Shown: positions 10,806 to 23,300 of the stretch, piece after piece
Numbering within the stretch: position 1 is the first letter of the stretch
Layout: every line of letters begins with the position of its first letter
Source: Porites lobata
Lineage: Eukaryota; Cnidaria; Anthozoa; Scleractinia; Poritidae
DNA length: 64,000 nt
NCBI GenBank assembly: GCA_942486035.1
Contig: CALNXK010000174.1
Span: 421,001 to 485,000, forward strand
Direction of reading: 5' to 3'
Position numbers and translations under genes: made by a program
The notes under the pieces: model-generated
Told to the model about the DNA's origin: nothing
The model's database searches: none
The model's input: only the letters and a program-made list of their open reading frames with translations

Positions 10806-11361
10806 CAAACACAAAAAACATTTTCTATTGCTTAAATATAGCACGGTATCCACTAATTGCTCAAAGCGCTGTACAATAATATGGTAAGAAGCTAGAGTTA
10901 AAAACTATTATAAGATCCCCAGATATACTCAAGAATCTACACAAACTGTATCATTTTAATATACTACTTAATCAAAACTGTTCTTTGCATAAATATATTT
11001 CAAGTGAAAATTAATAGTCTAAAATTGACTTCTACAATTCATCCTGTCCCGTTAACTGAAGTGCTTGGAACATTGACATGTTGACACCTGAAGGTGTTTT
11101 TACCTTTGAAAAGGAAAGGCCTACAAGTATTACAGCACACATCTGATTATAAAGACAAGTGTCCACATTAGCAAGGTTGACTTTCCGTGAGAATCTTTTG
11201 ATTGGGCAAGAAACGGGTGTCTGTTTTCAGGATTAACAGGTGTTTTAAGTAGGTTGCATTTAGAGAAATTTTCATGTTTCCCTAGAAACAAAGAAAATAA
11301 AACTATCTGTAATAACAAGGTGTCAGTATTAAGCAGGTGTCGAAAAAGCAGGGTTCAACTG
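9994..11361. mobile_element. Non-autonomous pogo/Tigger-like element (CAGT...ACTG ends), nested palindrome inside
   Basis: The left end CAGTCAAACCTTGTTAATAC and right end CAGGGTTCAACTG (reverse complement CAGTTGAACCCTG) are imperfect inverted repeats. Subterminal degenerate copies of the GTGTCYRTATTAA motif lie next to both ends. A TA follows the right end. The related copy at 14607-15358 has TA on both sides. No transposase is present. It contains an inverted CCAAT box (TGATTGGTTGA at 10261) and an ATG exon-like stretch (10436-10447) with a GTGAGT donor. Confidence 0.55.
10645..10836. repeat. 192-bp near-perfect palindrome
   Basis: The left arm (AAGCAATAGAAAAC...TGTTTGCATAGCCTGATATA...GAGAATTC) and right arm are reverse complements over about 90 bp with a small centre at about 10740. 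It looks like a foldback element nested in the pogo-like element. Confidence 0.7.
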
Positions 11362-11465
11362 TACATGTTATTGTTTACTGGTCTAACAAGGCTAAACTTA
11401 GGTGGTCCCTTATGAGATTATTTTGTGAGACATACTTTTAGTTTAATTAGTATAGGGTGTTTATA

Positions 11466-11560
11466 GTCAAACCCCATTAAAATGGATACTGAGAGGCCCA
11501 CTCATGTAGAAAGTGTCTAAATTGAAAGAGATTCTTTCTTTATGCAGGCCATACATGTAA
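11466..11560. repeat. Single-ended pogo-like terminus
   Basis: AGTCAAACCCCATTAAAATG followed by GATACTGAGAGG and AGTGTCTAAATTGAAAGAG resembles the ends of the elements at 9994 and 14607. No matching right end was found. Confidence 0.3.
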
Positions 11561-11639
11561 TATTTCAGCCAAAAATACATTGGAAAATAAAACTAATATA
11601 TATAAATTATTGAAAACAATACTACAGTTATAGAAAGGA

Positions 11640-12334
11640 CATTAGAATCATCAGAAAGTTTTTTTAGACCAATAACAGTACTGCTCTGGTTCTTTCCAAA
11701 GTAACTGAGAAACTTGTTGGACATCAAATAGTTGATTACCCCAAACTTAATCAATCTTTAAAGCAAACTATTGCTGGATTCTACAGAGGACACTCAACTG
11801 CTACTGTGCTATTATGCATCAGAGATGAAATCATTAGAGCCATGAAAAAGGGCGAACTTACTTTAATAGTATTGGCTGATTACTAGAAAGCATTTGAAAC
11901 TGTATTGTACTCTGTTGTTATCCAGAAGATGTTTAAATTGGGTTTCTCAAAATCTTTTCTATATTGGATGACAAAATACCTACATGACTGTAATGTGATC
12001 GCCTTCAGTACATCCAAATTGATGATGAGAAATCATTACTGGAACACTTACATTTTGGGGTTCCCCTGGGTTCAATTTTAAGCCCGTTATTGTTTAACAT
12101 ATAAATTATATTGCTGATCCACAGGATAACCTCAGTGACTCCATTTCTCGTTATTAATACACTGATGATACTATGCTTTACAAACAATGCTCTGTCAAAG
12201 ATCTCACACAAAATGTTGCTGATTTTAATAACTCTCTCAGCCATAAGGCATTGAGGTCTTTAAAGTCCAATCTTGCCCTTAATCCAATGGAGACTACATG
12301 TAAGTCAATGCTGTTATCAACAAGCCAAATAGCT
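11640..12334 (+). pseudogene. LINE (CR1/Jockey-like) reverse transcriptase, 5' part, degenerate
   Basis: Frame-shifting conceptual translation shows the RT core in order: LEKLVGHQIVDYPKLNQ, HSTATVLLCIRDEIIRAM, motif A-like LADY*KAFETV (a stop replaces one residue), SKSFLYWMTKYLHD, motif B-like GVPLGSIL-SPLLFN, and motif C YTDDTMLYKQCSV (usual YADD; the Ala is Thr). Several stops and frameshifts show that it is dead. It continues after the insertion at 12335-13791. The family label is from motif layout only. Confidence 0.75.
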
Positions 12335-13791
12335 ACAATCGGCGACAAAATGAGTTGAGACACTTCGCCCAAAACTGGGCTTTTTTACGTTTTATTAACT
12401 TCAAAAGGAGGAAATATAGCTTTCCTCCCCCATCCCCTCCGTGCAATGTTGTGCCCTTGCTCTAGCTACCTATAGAAAACAACAAACACCCCAACTTTGA
12501 ATGGAGGGGACAGGGGAGGGGTGCGGATTCTTTTGTTCTCCGAAATTACCCTATTTAAGTACAATGTCTCAACAATTTTGTCGCCGATTGTCTGAATCTC
12601 AAAAGTGGCCGTACATCCTTTAGAAAGGTAATTGAATTCATTTCTTTATGCCGGGATGTAACACCTCTGGTGGCTTTTTATTTGTTGTGTTCGACTTCAT
12701 CATACCTATTTTAGAACAATTAGAATAAGGCGATTTCGTTATTTTCAGTGCGTGACATTTCGTGTCATGCTTAACCATGCCTTGACATCGTGCCATGTGG
12801 CGCGTCGCACACGATTTCTTATTCTCTCCTTTATCGAAACACATCGAAACAAAGAACAAAGTGAAAAGGATGGGAAACTTAAAAGATTTCTAGGCATTAA
12901 AGTAGTTATAATGGCTAAAAGTGCTCTTTAGAAGGCCACGAGTAACCACGATGAGTATAAAATAAAATAATCTAATTATCTTTTAAGAACAAAGTTAGTT
13001 ACTCGTGGCCAGTCCCCTCCTGACCTCATAGTTTCTACTATAAAGTACATTCTTCAAAGACCCTTATGGGTATATGGGCAACAAATCTGCTGCACAGATT
13101 TAGCGATGCTATGTGGCTTTGCTGTGCGTTAGAAGTTGGAACATTTTTCCTGAAAATTCTCCTGCGGATAGCAATCATGGCTATTTTATCGTCCATCCCA
13201 CCCTTATCAAATAGCCAAACTTCGAATAAACACTTCGAACTTACTAGGGATATATTCAGATACAATATATTACCCGCCATCAATTCCTACCGATCACACT
13301 TAGTTACCAGAGGAAAATCAATCATTCGGTACGTGGGTATGCTGCGTAATTACTTGAAAACACTACCGAGTACAAAGATTGTCGAAACTAACTTTCCCTT
13401 GAAAAACACAGGAAAGGGATTATATGGGTATCTTATCTATCTTCTGAAAAACGACCCGGTGTATATAGTAATCTCAACTAGTTACCGTCTCCTAACCGGT
13501 GCTAATAAGACAACAGCGCGTAGATTTCGATTCAGACAATTGCGACAAAATGAGTTGAGACACTTCGCCCAAAACTGGGCTTTTTTACGTTTTATTAACT
13601 TCAAAAGGAGGAAATATAGCTTTCCTCCCCCATCCCCTCCGTGCAATGTTGTGCCCTTGTTCTAGCTACCTATAGAAAACAACAAACACCCCAACTTTGA
13701 ATGGAGGGGACAGGGGAGGGGTGTGGATTCTTTTGTTCTCCGAAATTACCCTATTTAAGTACAATGTCTCAACAATTTTGTCGCCAATTGT
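12335..13791. mobile_element. Composite 1.46-kb element: two 257-bp direct-repeat MITE units around a 0.94-kb core
   Basis: Two nearly identical units (12335-12591, 13536-13791), each with its own ends (ACAATCGGCGACAAAATGAG / CAATTTTGTCGCCGATTGT), lie in direct orientation. The whole is flanked by AGCT (12331-12334 and 13792-13795), a candidate 4-bp target duplication, and the LINE coding sequence resumes right after it. The 944-bp core has inverted GTCTGAATC / GATTCAGAC at its borders. A 199-codon open frame (13066-13665) crosses the core and second unit but resembles no protein I know. Confidence 0.65.
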
Positions 13792-13795
13792 AGCT

Positions 13796-14396
13796 TTGAT
13801 GGTCTTAAAGATGAAAACCACAAATTAGAAATTTCAAATTGTCAACTAGAAAGAGTCAGTCAAACAAGGCTACCGGGAGTGAAGTTCCAAGAGAACTTAA
13901 AATGGAATGATCATGTCAAGGACATCGCTAAAATTATGCTTCTTATGGCGTCTTACACACATTGCGAAAATTAAAACATTTTACAAACTATGTACTAAAT
14001 TAAGAGACTTGCAGAGTTACTTGTATTATCGCTGCTCGACTATTGTGACTCGGTCTATTCACCTTTGCCAGGATAAATGTCTTCAAAAAATTGAATTTGC
14101 TGTTGTAAGTGTTGCTTATAGCAGATACTTACATGTAAATGATTTTGAGTTGAAGAGAGAAGGGACTATAATTTGCTTAAGTTGACTTTTAAAGTACTTC
14201 ATGCCAAGCAGTGGCCTTTGTATTTAAACTTACAGAGAGTCCCTATATCTAGATGTTTGGGCTCTATAAAATTACAAGTTCCTCTGGAAAAAGGAACCTT
14301 CCAGGACACTGCCCTTTTCAATAATCTTCCTGATAATCCTAAGAAGTGTGACATTTCAATCTATTTAGTTTGTGCATTTTTAAATTCTTAATTAAA
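13796..14396 (+). pseudogene. LINE reverse transcriptase, 3' part, degenerate
   Basis: This is the continuation of the RT of 11640-12334. It carries the thumb-region pattern FDGLKDENHKLEISNCQLER, then a VKFQENLKWNDHVKDIAK block and LLVLSLLDYCDSVYSPLPG, with frameshifts between blocks. It ends in AT-rich sequence before a (TTA)n run at about 14480, which may be the LINE tail. Confidence 0.7.
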
Positions 14397-14479
14397 GAAC
14401 CGGGCACAGGCAGGCTTATCTTTATTGTAGTTTAAGTTTTATTTCATAGAATTATTGCAAATACTTGCTCTTTTAATTG

Positions 14480-14507
14480 TTTATTATTATTATTATTATT
14501 ATTTTAG
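14480..14507. repeat. (TTA)n microsatellite
   Basis: This is a run of about nine triplets close to the 3' end of the LINE remnant, possibly its template-slippage tail. Confidence 0.8.
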
Positions 14508-14606
14508 TACATTTTTATTCTTACCTAGTAAATATTTGATACATTTTTAAGTTATAAGTAACAGATGAAGAGCCAAAATGTGGAAACCCTGTTATTAAAC
14601 TGATTA

Positions 14607-15358
14607 CAGTTGAACTTCTCTAATACGGACACTGAAGGGACAGAGCGAAGTGTCCGTATTAGAGAGCTGTCCATATAAGACAGGTCACTACGATGACGTC
14701 ACTTTTATGACTTTTCATTACTCGACTTACAGTTTTAAGTGTTCAGTAGCTAAAACAAGGCTCACACTCGTCTTTAAACTGCATTTAAATTTCTTAATTT
14801 ACAGTACAAAGGCACTGTCTTTCAGTAGCATGCAACATTGTACATCTCAGCTACAAAGTAAGTACAGGTTAGACAAATCAGTCTGTTTTAAAACGAAACG
14901 AGCTACAGCGCAACACTGCATGAAAAGTTGTAACGTAAAGCACAATTCTGAAAGTGTCTTTCACTATTTTGCAAGTGTAAAAGATTTTTATGCTATCTCT
15001 AGTCATTCAAGCTTTCAAAAAGTCGGTTACGTTCTTCTGTACACCTTTCGCAAAGCGACTGGGCTTTGGAACTCACTTTCCACAGCTCATCAGCCAGACG
15101 GGATTCACACGGCGCAGACTTACCTGATCAGGATTTGAGATTCACCTGATCACTGAAGTGTCCGTAATAAAGAGGTTAAGATTATCTGAATTTACTCTCT
15201 GGGGCCGAGATTTAGGGTCTGTTGTCCATATTAGAAAGAGTCCGTATTATAGAGGGTCTTTTTTAAAGAAAAATCAGAATTTTGTCGGAACGTTGGAGAC
15301 TGTCCGTAATAGGGAGGTGTTTGTATTAGAGAGGTGTCCGTAACAAGAGGTTCCACCG
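14607..15358. mobile_element. 752-bp non-autonomous pogo/Tigger-like element
   Basis: The ends CAGTTGAACTTCTCTAATAC and (reverse complement of the right end) CGGTGGAACCTCTTGTTAC are flanked by TA on each side (14605-14606, 15359-15360), the target site of Tc1/mariner/pogo elements. Subterminal GTCCGTATTAGAGAGGT-like repeats occur at least twice on the left and four times on the right. The 162-codon frame inside (14650-15138) matches nothing I know. Confidence 0.65.
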
Positions 15359-17150
15359 TACTTGCTTACTAATTTAACAACTGAGTTAATCAATAACTAC
15401 ATGTAAATGTCTGTTATGCAACACTTAAAAAGAATCAGCACTCCGCATAATTTATTTGTTACCAAACAGGGTGGCAAAGTGGTTTTCCGTAACACATAAT
15501 GGAACCCAAATTATCAGGAGAGCGTGCTGCAAGAGTGGGCCCAGATTAGCTGCATGAAGCATGATTTGGCCTAGCAGCGTAACGTGTGACAGGTGATTTT
15601 ACGTTGGAATGTCTGTGATGGCTAATATCATTTGAAACTATTAGAAGCAAAGACATTAAAAATTATTAGGTAGTTATGACACCAACTTATTTTCCTTTTT
15701 CCTCGTTCCTTGACATCTGATTTCCTCAGCTCAAATGATAGGATACTTGTTAATGTAGTTAATAGCGGAGCTCCAAGCGTGGCGCGAAGCCCCGTGCGTG
15801 GGCGGAGCCCCATAGCTAAGGAAATGAGGTAATCTACCCATCCGAGAAAATTTGGTAATCACGTGACCGTACACCGAGCGAGCGACCGTCCGTCTGCACC
15901 ACAGGCATACCAATGTAAAATAACTCAATCAACAGGTATGGCAACCCAAATGCAACTCAAGTTTTTATTTGGAAGGAAATCACATGGCCGCCCAAACTTT
16001 TAAGAGGAAAAAACAACGACAAAGTCTTGTTTTTTTCGGCATTATTTTTATGTTTACACTAATGTGGATAAACAGAGAAAGAGCTAGAGCGAGTTATTGA
16101 AAACAAAGGAGACGAACACGGAAATTCAAAGCAGCGGTGAGAAAATGAGAAATGCTAGCGGCCAGCAAGGTGAAAATGAGTGGCGTTGAAAAATAAAAGC
16201 GAACATGCCATGAACACAGGAAACAAAATATTGGGTAAACACATACGACAATTCCTCCACAAAAATAATGTGTAACTAGGAAGTTTGACGTTTTAGTCGT
16301 ACAAAACAGCGTTGTAGTCATGCAAAACAACGGCAAGGGAAAGACAAAAACGCGTGCTGCACGTGCAAATTTGCTTTTTGCTAATTAGAAGAAAAAGTGT
16401 GCTGCACGTGCAATTTGTTTTTTGCTAATTAGATCTAATAGTCTTGAAGCCATTTCCATTGTCGTCTACCTTAAGCATCACACGATTTAATTTTTTTGTT
16501 TATAAGTATTATTAACCAGAGCTTCGCTTTTAACCCTGGCTAAAGGTATATATATTATTTTAGTTTATTTTTCCATGATGCATGATCGCCTAAAAAAAAA
16601 CAGTATGATGCATGATAGGTACCCCCATTTGCCACCCTGACTTAACAATTATTCCTAGCTAAAATGATGGCATATCTAAAATAATAAATAGCTAGTTAAG
16701 CTAGTTGCTCACATGAAAAATACTGGTAAGACAAAAATTGTACAAAAGAAGAAACATGACGTAGTAAAACTAAAACTCAGACACTTGAAAGGGAAACAGC
16801 AGTATATTAGTTAGTGGTGCAGTCTGCTGATCACATTTCTCTCTTAACATCTAGTTTGAGGCTTTGAAAGGTTGTACATGTACCTTCAAAACTCTTAACA
16901 GCATCATGGCCATCTAGTTCATTTTTTGTCAATTATATTGCCAATTATTATGTGCTCTTCCTTATGCGCTATGGGACTTAACATTAATTTAATAAAGAAA
17001 CTACTTGCAAATGACAAAATCATACCTTAATTATACTTCTTAAGCATTACATCAAAGATTACAAACAACAAAAATGAACTTTAAAAAACCATTAGGCTAA
17101 CAAGTGTTCAAAAAGTATCAACAATTTCAATTTGTTCTAATCTCCTTCAA
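15359..17150. other. Repeat-rich gap without a gene
   Basis: The module GCGTGCTGCACGTGCA plus TTGCTTTTTGCTAATTAG is repeated twice at 16350-16430 and recurs at 52685-52735 inside another element. Sequence at 15770-15900 is GC-richer than its surroundings (GGCGCGAAGCCCCGTGCGTG). I see no supported exon. Confidence 0.4.
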
Positions 17151-17161
17151 GGTTTTCCATC

Positions 17162-18108
17162 CGGTCAGTGTAAAATGAAGACTGTGGACTGAGGACTGCA
17201 GACTGCAGACCAGGGGTAAAATGCAGACTGGGTGTAAAATGCAGACTGCAGGACTAAAGGTAAAATGCAGGCTGGGGGTAAAATGCTGAAAGAACCACAT
17301 AAGGGGGAAAATTGTTTTTTTCCTGGAACCCAGAGACTTCATTACCCATGTTACACTTGTCCAGCAGAACAGGGAACGAGATTGATGTGTAAACCAATAA
17401 TTTTATTCTACCAACTCCGCTGAATTTAGGCATTCAGCATGGAAGATACAAACATGGAGGACAATGAGTTGCAGGTATATTTGAAGTGAACCTTGCATTC
17501 TATTGATTTATTGTACACAGCTATACAGTGTATGATCACTTTTGTTGTTCAGTGAGATGCACATTCGCCAGAAGTTTCAATGAACATCTGAACGGCTAAA
17601 GTCTGTATACCTTGAGTTGCAACACTTTCATCCAAATTTCCTGCAGAACATCTTTCTTTGTTGTTGGAATGGTTTACTCCCTTTTTATCACCATTATTCC
17701 TTCTGTCATCATCATTATCTGTACAGTATTTTGGTCAGCGGCTTTTATTTAAGCGTAAATATTGTTGTGTTGTACCAATTCACAGTCACTTGTATTGAAA
17801 TTTGAAGCGTGAGGCCTCTCGGTCGGATACAGAGTTCAAGATTGTGATAATTTTTCGATGATGTGCCAGAGAAGATAGCTGTTCCAGGCCTTCTACTATC
17901 TGAACGCCTGGAACAGGCTACGGAGAAGAAAGAAATGGATTTGTGAAAGTAGATGTTAAGTAAGTGATCGTTTACATATTTTTGCACAATATTTTGATTT
18001 AAGCCCGCACCCTTCCACAAATACAGTTTATGCTCGGTCTGCATTTTACACTCAGTCTGGCATTTTACCCCCGGTCTGCAGTCTGCAGTCAGGGGTTTTA
18101 CACTGACT
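17162..18108. mobile_element. 947-bp DNA transposon derivative with 11-bp target duplication (Mutator-like?)
   Basis: The ends CGGTCAGTGTAAAA and TTTTACACTGACT are inverted. GGTTTTCCATC flanks both sides (17151-17161, 18109-18119). Subterminal arrays of the GTAAAATGCAGACTG motif occur on the left (at least four) and inverted on the right. An 11-bp duplication and subterminal repeats fit Mutator-like elements best. There is no transposase, but an ATG with an acidic 12-codon start (17439-17474) ends at CAG|GTATAT. Confidence 0.7.
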
Positions 18109-18119
18109 GGTTTTCCATC

Positions 18120-21100
18120 TATGCAGTATCTACTTTTCTATTTGCTGCGTTATTTAAACCTTCTTTTATTAATGTTTTGATCTTTTTTTTTTGTTTCACT
18201 CAAAATGGTGGCAGTTCCCACTGTTACAATTTTGATAAGATGCATAACGCAGCTCCTTTAAGTGGGTTTCTTTTAAGTGGCTCTAACTGTACTCAGTAGA
18301 TGGTTTTACTTTGGTGATTGTGTAAAGATTGAAAACTTGTCCATACATTGAACTCTAAAGAATAGCTGATCTGAGGTCAAACAAGAAAAACAAGAGAGGA
18401 GAGGGGAGAGAAAAAAGCAGAGAGAAAAATATCCTCCATTCAACCCAATGAGAATTTTGAAATGCCTCTTCCATTCATGTGTGGCTTACAATGTGGTTTC
18501 TGTGTAATATCAATGTCAACTAAAAACAAGTGAAATAATGTGGAACAACCTTTGCACATAATGCCTGCCTGATAGTTTTCTACAGGAAAAAAATTAATAG
18601 GCCTTAGTTCACTGTAACTCAAAAAGCAAACACCAACACGTTAAAATATTTTGCCTGCATAACTACACACTATACTACATGTACAAGTGAAAGTGCTCTG
18701 CTGAGTCACTTATCATCACTGCTAGCTAGACTACAGTCGAGGTTTTTTTATGGATAAGTTAAGTTTTAGAGAAAAAGAGAGCTTAATTAAAGTACAGTCG
18801 TAAGCTTACAATTATTTTTCTATTACAGTTCCAAGTGGTCCTGATGATGAGAGGTGTGTTTACAAGATCAAACTACAGTTGTAGTAAAACTTTACAGGCA
18901 TTTACCATTTCCTTATCTACAGGTACACTGTATGTTGTATGCACTTTGAATGTTTGACATTCTATCAGCCAATCAGGAATGCTGTTTGGTTCATCTGCTG
19001 GGGAACAGAGTTCAAAAATCTTCGTGGGATTGAATACAGGTGTTTTTTTTTTCTTCCTATTGCCCCAAGCCCCTCCCAACCTGTTTAGTCGTTGGACAAG
19101 GATTCATGGCCATATCCCACTTTACAAACCACACACGAAAAGCCCCCCAAAAAACCGGTTGAAAGGTGAGCTAAATTCTGTTTTCCAGAGAACTTGATCA
19201 TTGAATTACTGATTACAAAAAAAGCCATTGCCTATAAATTATGCTAGTGCGACAAAATAGAGTCAAGTTGTATGAATGATCTTCATAAGGTTTAAGAAAA
19301 TTCCAAACAGTTACATGTATTTAGTAAATTAATAATACACTAGTTAAGTATCACAGTATGAAGAGAGAAAAAATACAATGTCAGCTTGGTTTTGGAGGGT
19401 GACTGGCTGTTCATTTCGTCCTAAACAAACTCAGCCACATGAAATTAAACTGGCTGTGTCTATCTTTCATTCTTTGAAGCATATAAAAATTATGAAAGAA
19501 CTGAATAGGATGTGTTAACTTCTTGTTTTACGTAGTAATGAAGTGTGTGGTTTAAAGAGGCAATTTACACCCTTTAATATTTATTATTGTTCAGAGATCT
19601 AGCTGTGGACAGTTTGTTGGGGGTTTGCTCTTGGGAAAATAAACTGCAAGAAAGTGGCATTTTTTATCCTATTTTGACATCTGTTATCTGAAAGTAGTAA
19701 AGCTTAAATAAGCTTAAAACTTATGACTTGGCAGTCATCAACTAAATTCATAACAACCAACAACTAAATATTAATTTTGCACTGTTATTAAATGCAGATA
19801 GTTTTTTAAACACATTTTCTTTAAGCTCCTAAAGTCAAAACATGAAACCTTACCAAAATTTGAATTAAACAACATTGAAAGTTAGATTTTCAAACTCAAC
19901 CAAAGGCACGAGTCTGGTCATCGAACAAAGTGGTACCAACATAAGAAAGACATGGCTGGAATGAAATCAAGCGTTCCAGTAACTTCAAACTCTTGATGAT
20001 CCAGTGTTAAAACAGTCAAGACAATAGTAGTCTTTACACTAGAGCCTAAATAAGCTAAGAAATATTTCAAGAAAAGTAAATTTTAATTACCTCAAGTAAA
20101 ATAAAGCTTCACACACAACTGATTCTTTTTTACTTCAGGTTAACTTGAGGCCATTTTCCCACTGCATGCAACATAATTAAGATTGATTGACATGTTTCGC
20201 CTTTCTCAAAGCTCAAGAAACCGCGAGTAACGGCAAGTCAGATAAGTCGGTCATAAGAATGGTTTTTAAGTCGCTTGAAACTTTCTTGAATCGTTTCAAC
20301 TTTCCAACTTTAAAGAGATGCATTTGAAGTAAAGTTACACGAGATTTTACTTAGGCCTTCACACACGAATTTTTGGCTAAGTAAAACTTAGCAGTTCTTA
20401 AGTCTTACTTAACAGCCTAGTGTAAAGACAACCAATGTAAAGCCTTGTTTACTTTAATATTTCCATTTCAGCTAAATTAAGTTCTCGAAGAATACAAAAA
20501 AATTCGGTTGCATTACTTCTTTTCCGCCTAATCATCAAAATTTTGTACGCACTGATTCCAGCCATGGTGCCGTTCGGTTCTGGGTGTGCACCTCTGAGAA
20601 TATTAAACTCCGCGAATAACACCAGAAACCATCTAGTTTAAAATAAGTCATAGCGGATATCCTCTGTCATGTACAATAATACGTCGTAATAATCAATATG
20701 ACGTTTTTGTGGAAACAATTAAAGTAAGCTTAAGATTATTGCGCGTTCAAAAACTTCCGACTCCTTATTTTCGTATAATTAAGGCTCAAAGTTCGATTTC
20801 CGAACTCAAACGAACTAAACCTAACCATGACTGTTCGATTTTGTTCGATATAATTCGATTTGGTTCTATTTCCTTCGGGCATCGAACTCAACTGAACACA
20901 ACTGAAATGCATCGAACGAGTTCGATGGATTTTTTGTTCGGTGTACTGGTAAGTAAAGCTTACATGCACAATTTTATACAATGCGTTTCCCTTAAGAGGT
21001 TCATTTAGCTCATGCAGTAGTAAGATTATAACTTAATTTGTCTTTTTGTTTAATGTTTGAAAGCAGAAGTAGTAAATACTTGTACTTACCAAGCCAAATT

Positions 21101-22690
21101 TTGTCACATTCTTCTTGATTAACTTCCTTGTCTCGACAATACACTATTCAAATATGGCGGCCAAAATTTACCGCCACAAACCGCCAACCGTTTCAGGGCG
21201 GAAAAACGTAATGAGCATGCGTGAACTTTTTTGCCCAGATCCCCTGGCCGGGTTTGAAAAAATGGCGGGATTTCAAATATTTTATTGCCTAAAAATAAGA
21301 TGTTTCCACTCATAACCTGGAAAGAACAGGCAATTTGTCTTCAAAAGTTGCAAGCTGTGGTTATAACCTTGTTGTTACTTAATTTTCTCGAAGAATACCT
21401 CATAGTAAAACGGACTTTAACGACATCAATTTCCTTGCGTTGTACTGGAAATGTGCATGCGTAGGTCCGATTTTTTTCAAGATGCATTCACAAAATGTGT
21501 TCATATAAGGAAGTTCCTGGATATATAAGGTCCGGAGCTCCACTGTGGACACAAAAACAACATATCTTTGGACAGTGATTTGCCCAAAAAAATTAATGCT
21601 TGCCCACAATGTGTTTGAAGGCACTGAACTTGTCGCACTCGAGCTGATATTTTAAAACCCTCGCTCGATCGGACACTCGTAGTTTCGCAGATAACTAAAA
21701 TATAAACAAAATGCTCAATGTAGAAGTTATTGCGTTGATATGCGGGCAGAAAAAAGGTCAATCTTAATCTAGTAAAGTCTTCCCAAAAATCGGTTTCAAA
21801 GCAACCATAGTTCTTTAAACTTGCTCGTTTCGCGCAGATATATAAATTTTGCTTTGTGTTGTCAAGGTAAGCACGTATAACATCTGTCAAAAACCTACGC
21901 GTAAGTAGGATTTCGTTCAAACAAAGTTAAAGTTGCATTATTTCAAAAACTTCTTGCTGACAATGAAGAACAACCTACCTAAAGATCTTAAAAGCAAAAG
22001 ATCAGTTGCAAATTGGCAGCCAAGCCATGATTCACCATTTAGCTATTTTCAAAAAGCTTAACTGGTCTATGCGAGGGTCTTCGTTTACTACAAAAAGCAA
22101 ATTAAATTAACTCAGCCGATCATTAGAAAATACAGAAAATTACACATAAGGGTTTGTTTTGCTCACCTCAGTCAAATCCAGCTGAAGCAACTGTTTACGG
22201 AAAAAGAGTCAATTGTTTTGAAGTCACTGCCAGCAGTTGTCGTTCTCTACTTCACAGCGAGTGAAAAGGATAATTTGCGTACAGAAAGATATTCTTATAA
22301 AGAACAGAAACTTTCACAGTGTACTGGAAAACAAAACTATGTAATGAAAAATGTAAAAAAACTCTGACTATTATTACTTGAGCATCAGAAAAATGATCTT
22401 GAGTAAGCTTGCTGGCCTTCTTGGCTTCTATTTCAGAGAAAGTTTAATAACCGCACAAGTTTGTTCACTCTGATGCGTTATAACAGCAAAATAGTTCTTT
22501 GATTGAAGACAAAGATAAAGCTGGTTCTGCGAAGGTAATAAATCTGGGCATGTAAAAAAGTAATCGTAACTACTAATAACAGAATAGAAGCGGGTTTTAA
22601 TTCAACCCGGCGAAATCAACTCATAAATTAATCGAATGCACAATCAGAAAAAATACTCGCCTCTTTAGAAATGTTCAAAACCTTTTATTC
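18120..22690. other. No supported gene
   Basis: The sequence is mostly AT-rich single-copy-looking. A cluster of TTCGA/TCGAAC words lies at 20780-20940, and ATGGCGGCCAAAATTTACCG at 21153 resembles a CpG-rich gene or MITE start without a convincing continuation. No exon passes both splice-site and coding tests. Confidence 0.4.
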
Positions 22691-22949
22691 CACCTCAGAC
22701 TGACGGATGATCCGTTTTTCCTTTAACATTGGTTGCTCTGAATCCAAAGTAATTTTCAAGCGACGAAAAAAAAGCAAACTTGTCAAATAAAAATGCTTTA
22801 CAGGTAGCCAACATTCGTACCTCGTGCATTTCACTCGAAGAACTCCAGCAACAAACAAACACAGTCAACACACAGAAAATTCGCGCCTTGAGCCTGCGAC
22901 AAGGGATGCGCAGAAGCTTGCGCAGAACGTTTTTCCGCCCTGAAGCCAA

Positions 22950-23300
22950 CCGCCGCACCATACCACAGCCTCGTCCCCAGGGTCTTCTCGTTTTCCAAAT
23001 AAGGAGGCGAGGGAGCACAGCAGAATCAGGTGACTGATTTCTGCAGGGATACCAACACAAAATGGAAAAGCAGACCTTAATCCCCCCCGAACTCAAGGAT
23101 GAAGCCGCGCAAAAGCCAAAACGCGCCATTTTCTCACCCTTGATTTGTGGGAAGGGTAGGGGGTGCAAATTTTCCATCTATTTTGTCCTAGGTTGAAGCT
23201 CTCCGAGGCGCTTTGGGGCCAACTTTGGGGCGAGGCGGGAAAAGGAAACGAAGGAGAGCTTGCCACTACGTCTCTGGAATTTGAATTCCCCCTCAAATAG
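22950..23300. repeat. MITE fragments (CCTCGTCCCCAGGGTCTTCTCG-type end)
   Basis: CCTCGTCCCCAGGGTCTTCT at about 22973 and GAAGTCGTTACGTCACGTTG at about 23307 look like ends of dispersed elements. A possible relative (GGGGACGAGGCTTTGAGGG) is at 37119. No paired terminus was located. Confidence 0.3.

Noticed and set aside
14650..15138. 162-codon frame as a gene
   Set aside because: It lies wholly inside a pogo-like non-autonomous element and shows no transposase or other domain.
21081..21160. Minus-strand exon ending in a GTAAGT donor (DKEVNQEECDKIWL)
   Set aside because: The donor is good but there is no acceptor, start codon or partner exon downstream that I could join; a stop lies just upstream. 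Left unannotated.
22160..22260. Minus-strand exon ending CTGAG|GTGAGC
   Set aside because: No open frame runs through it and no partner exon was found; it might be a 5'UTR exon, but the evidence is a single donor.
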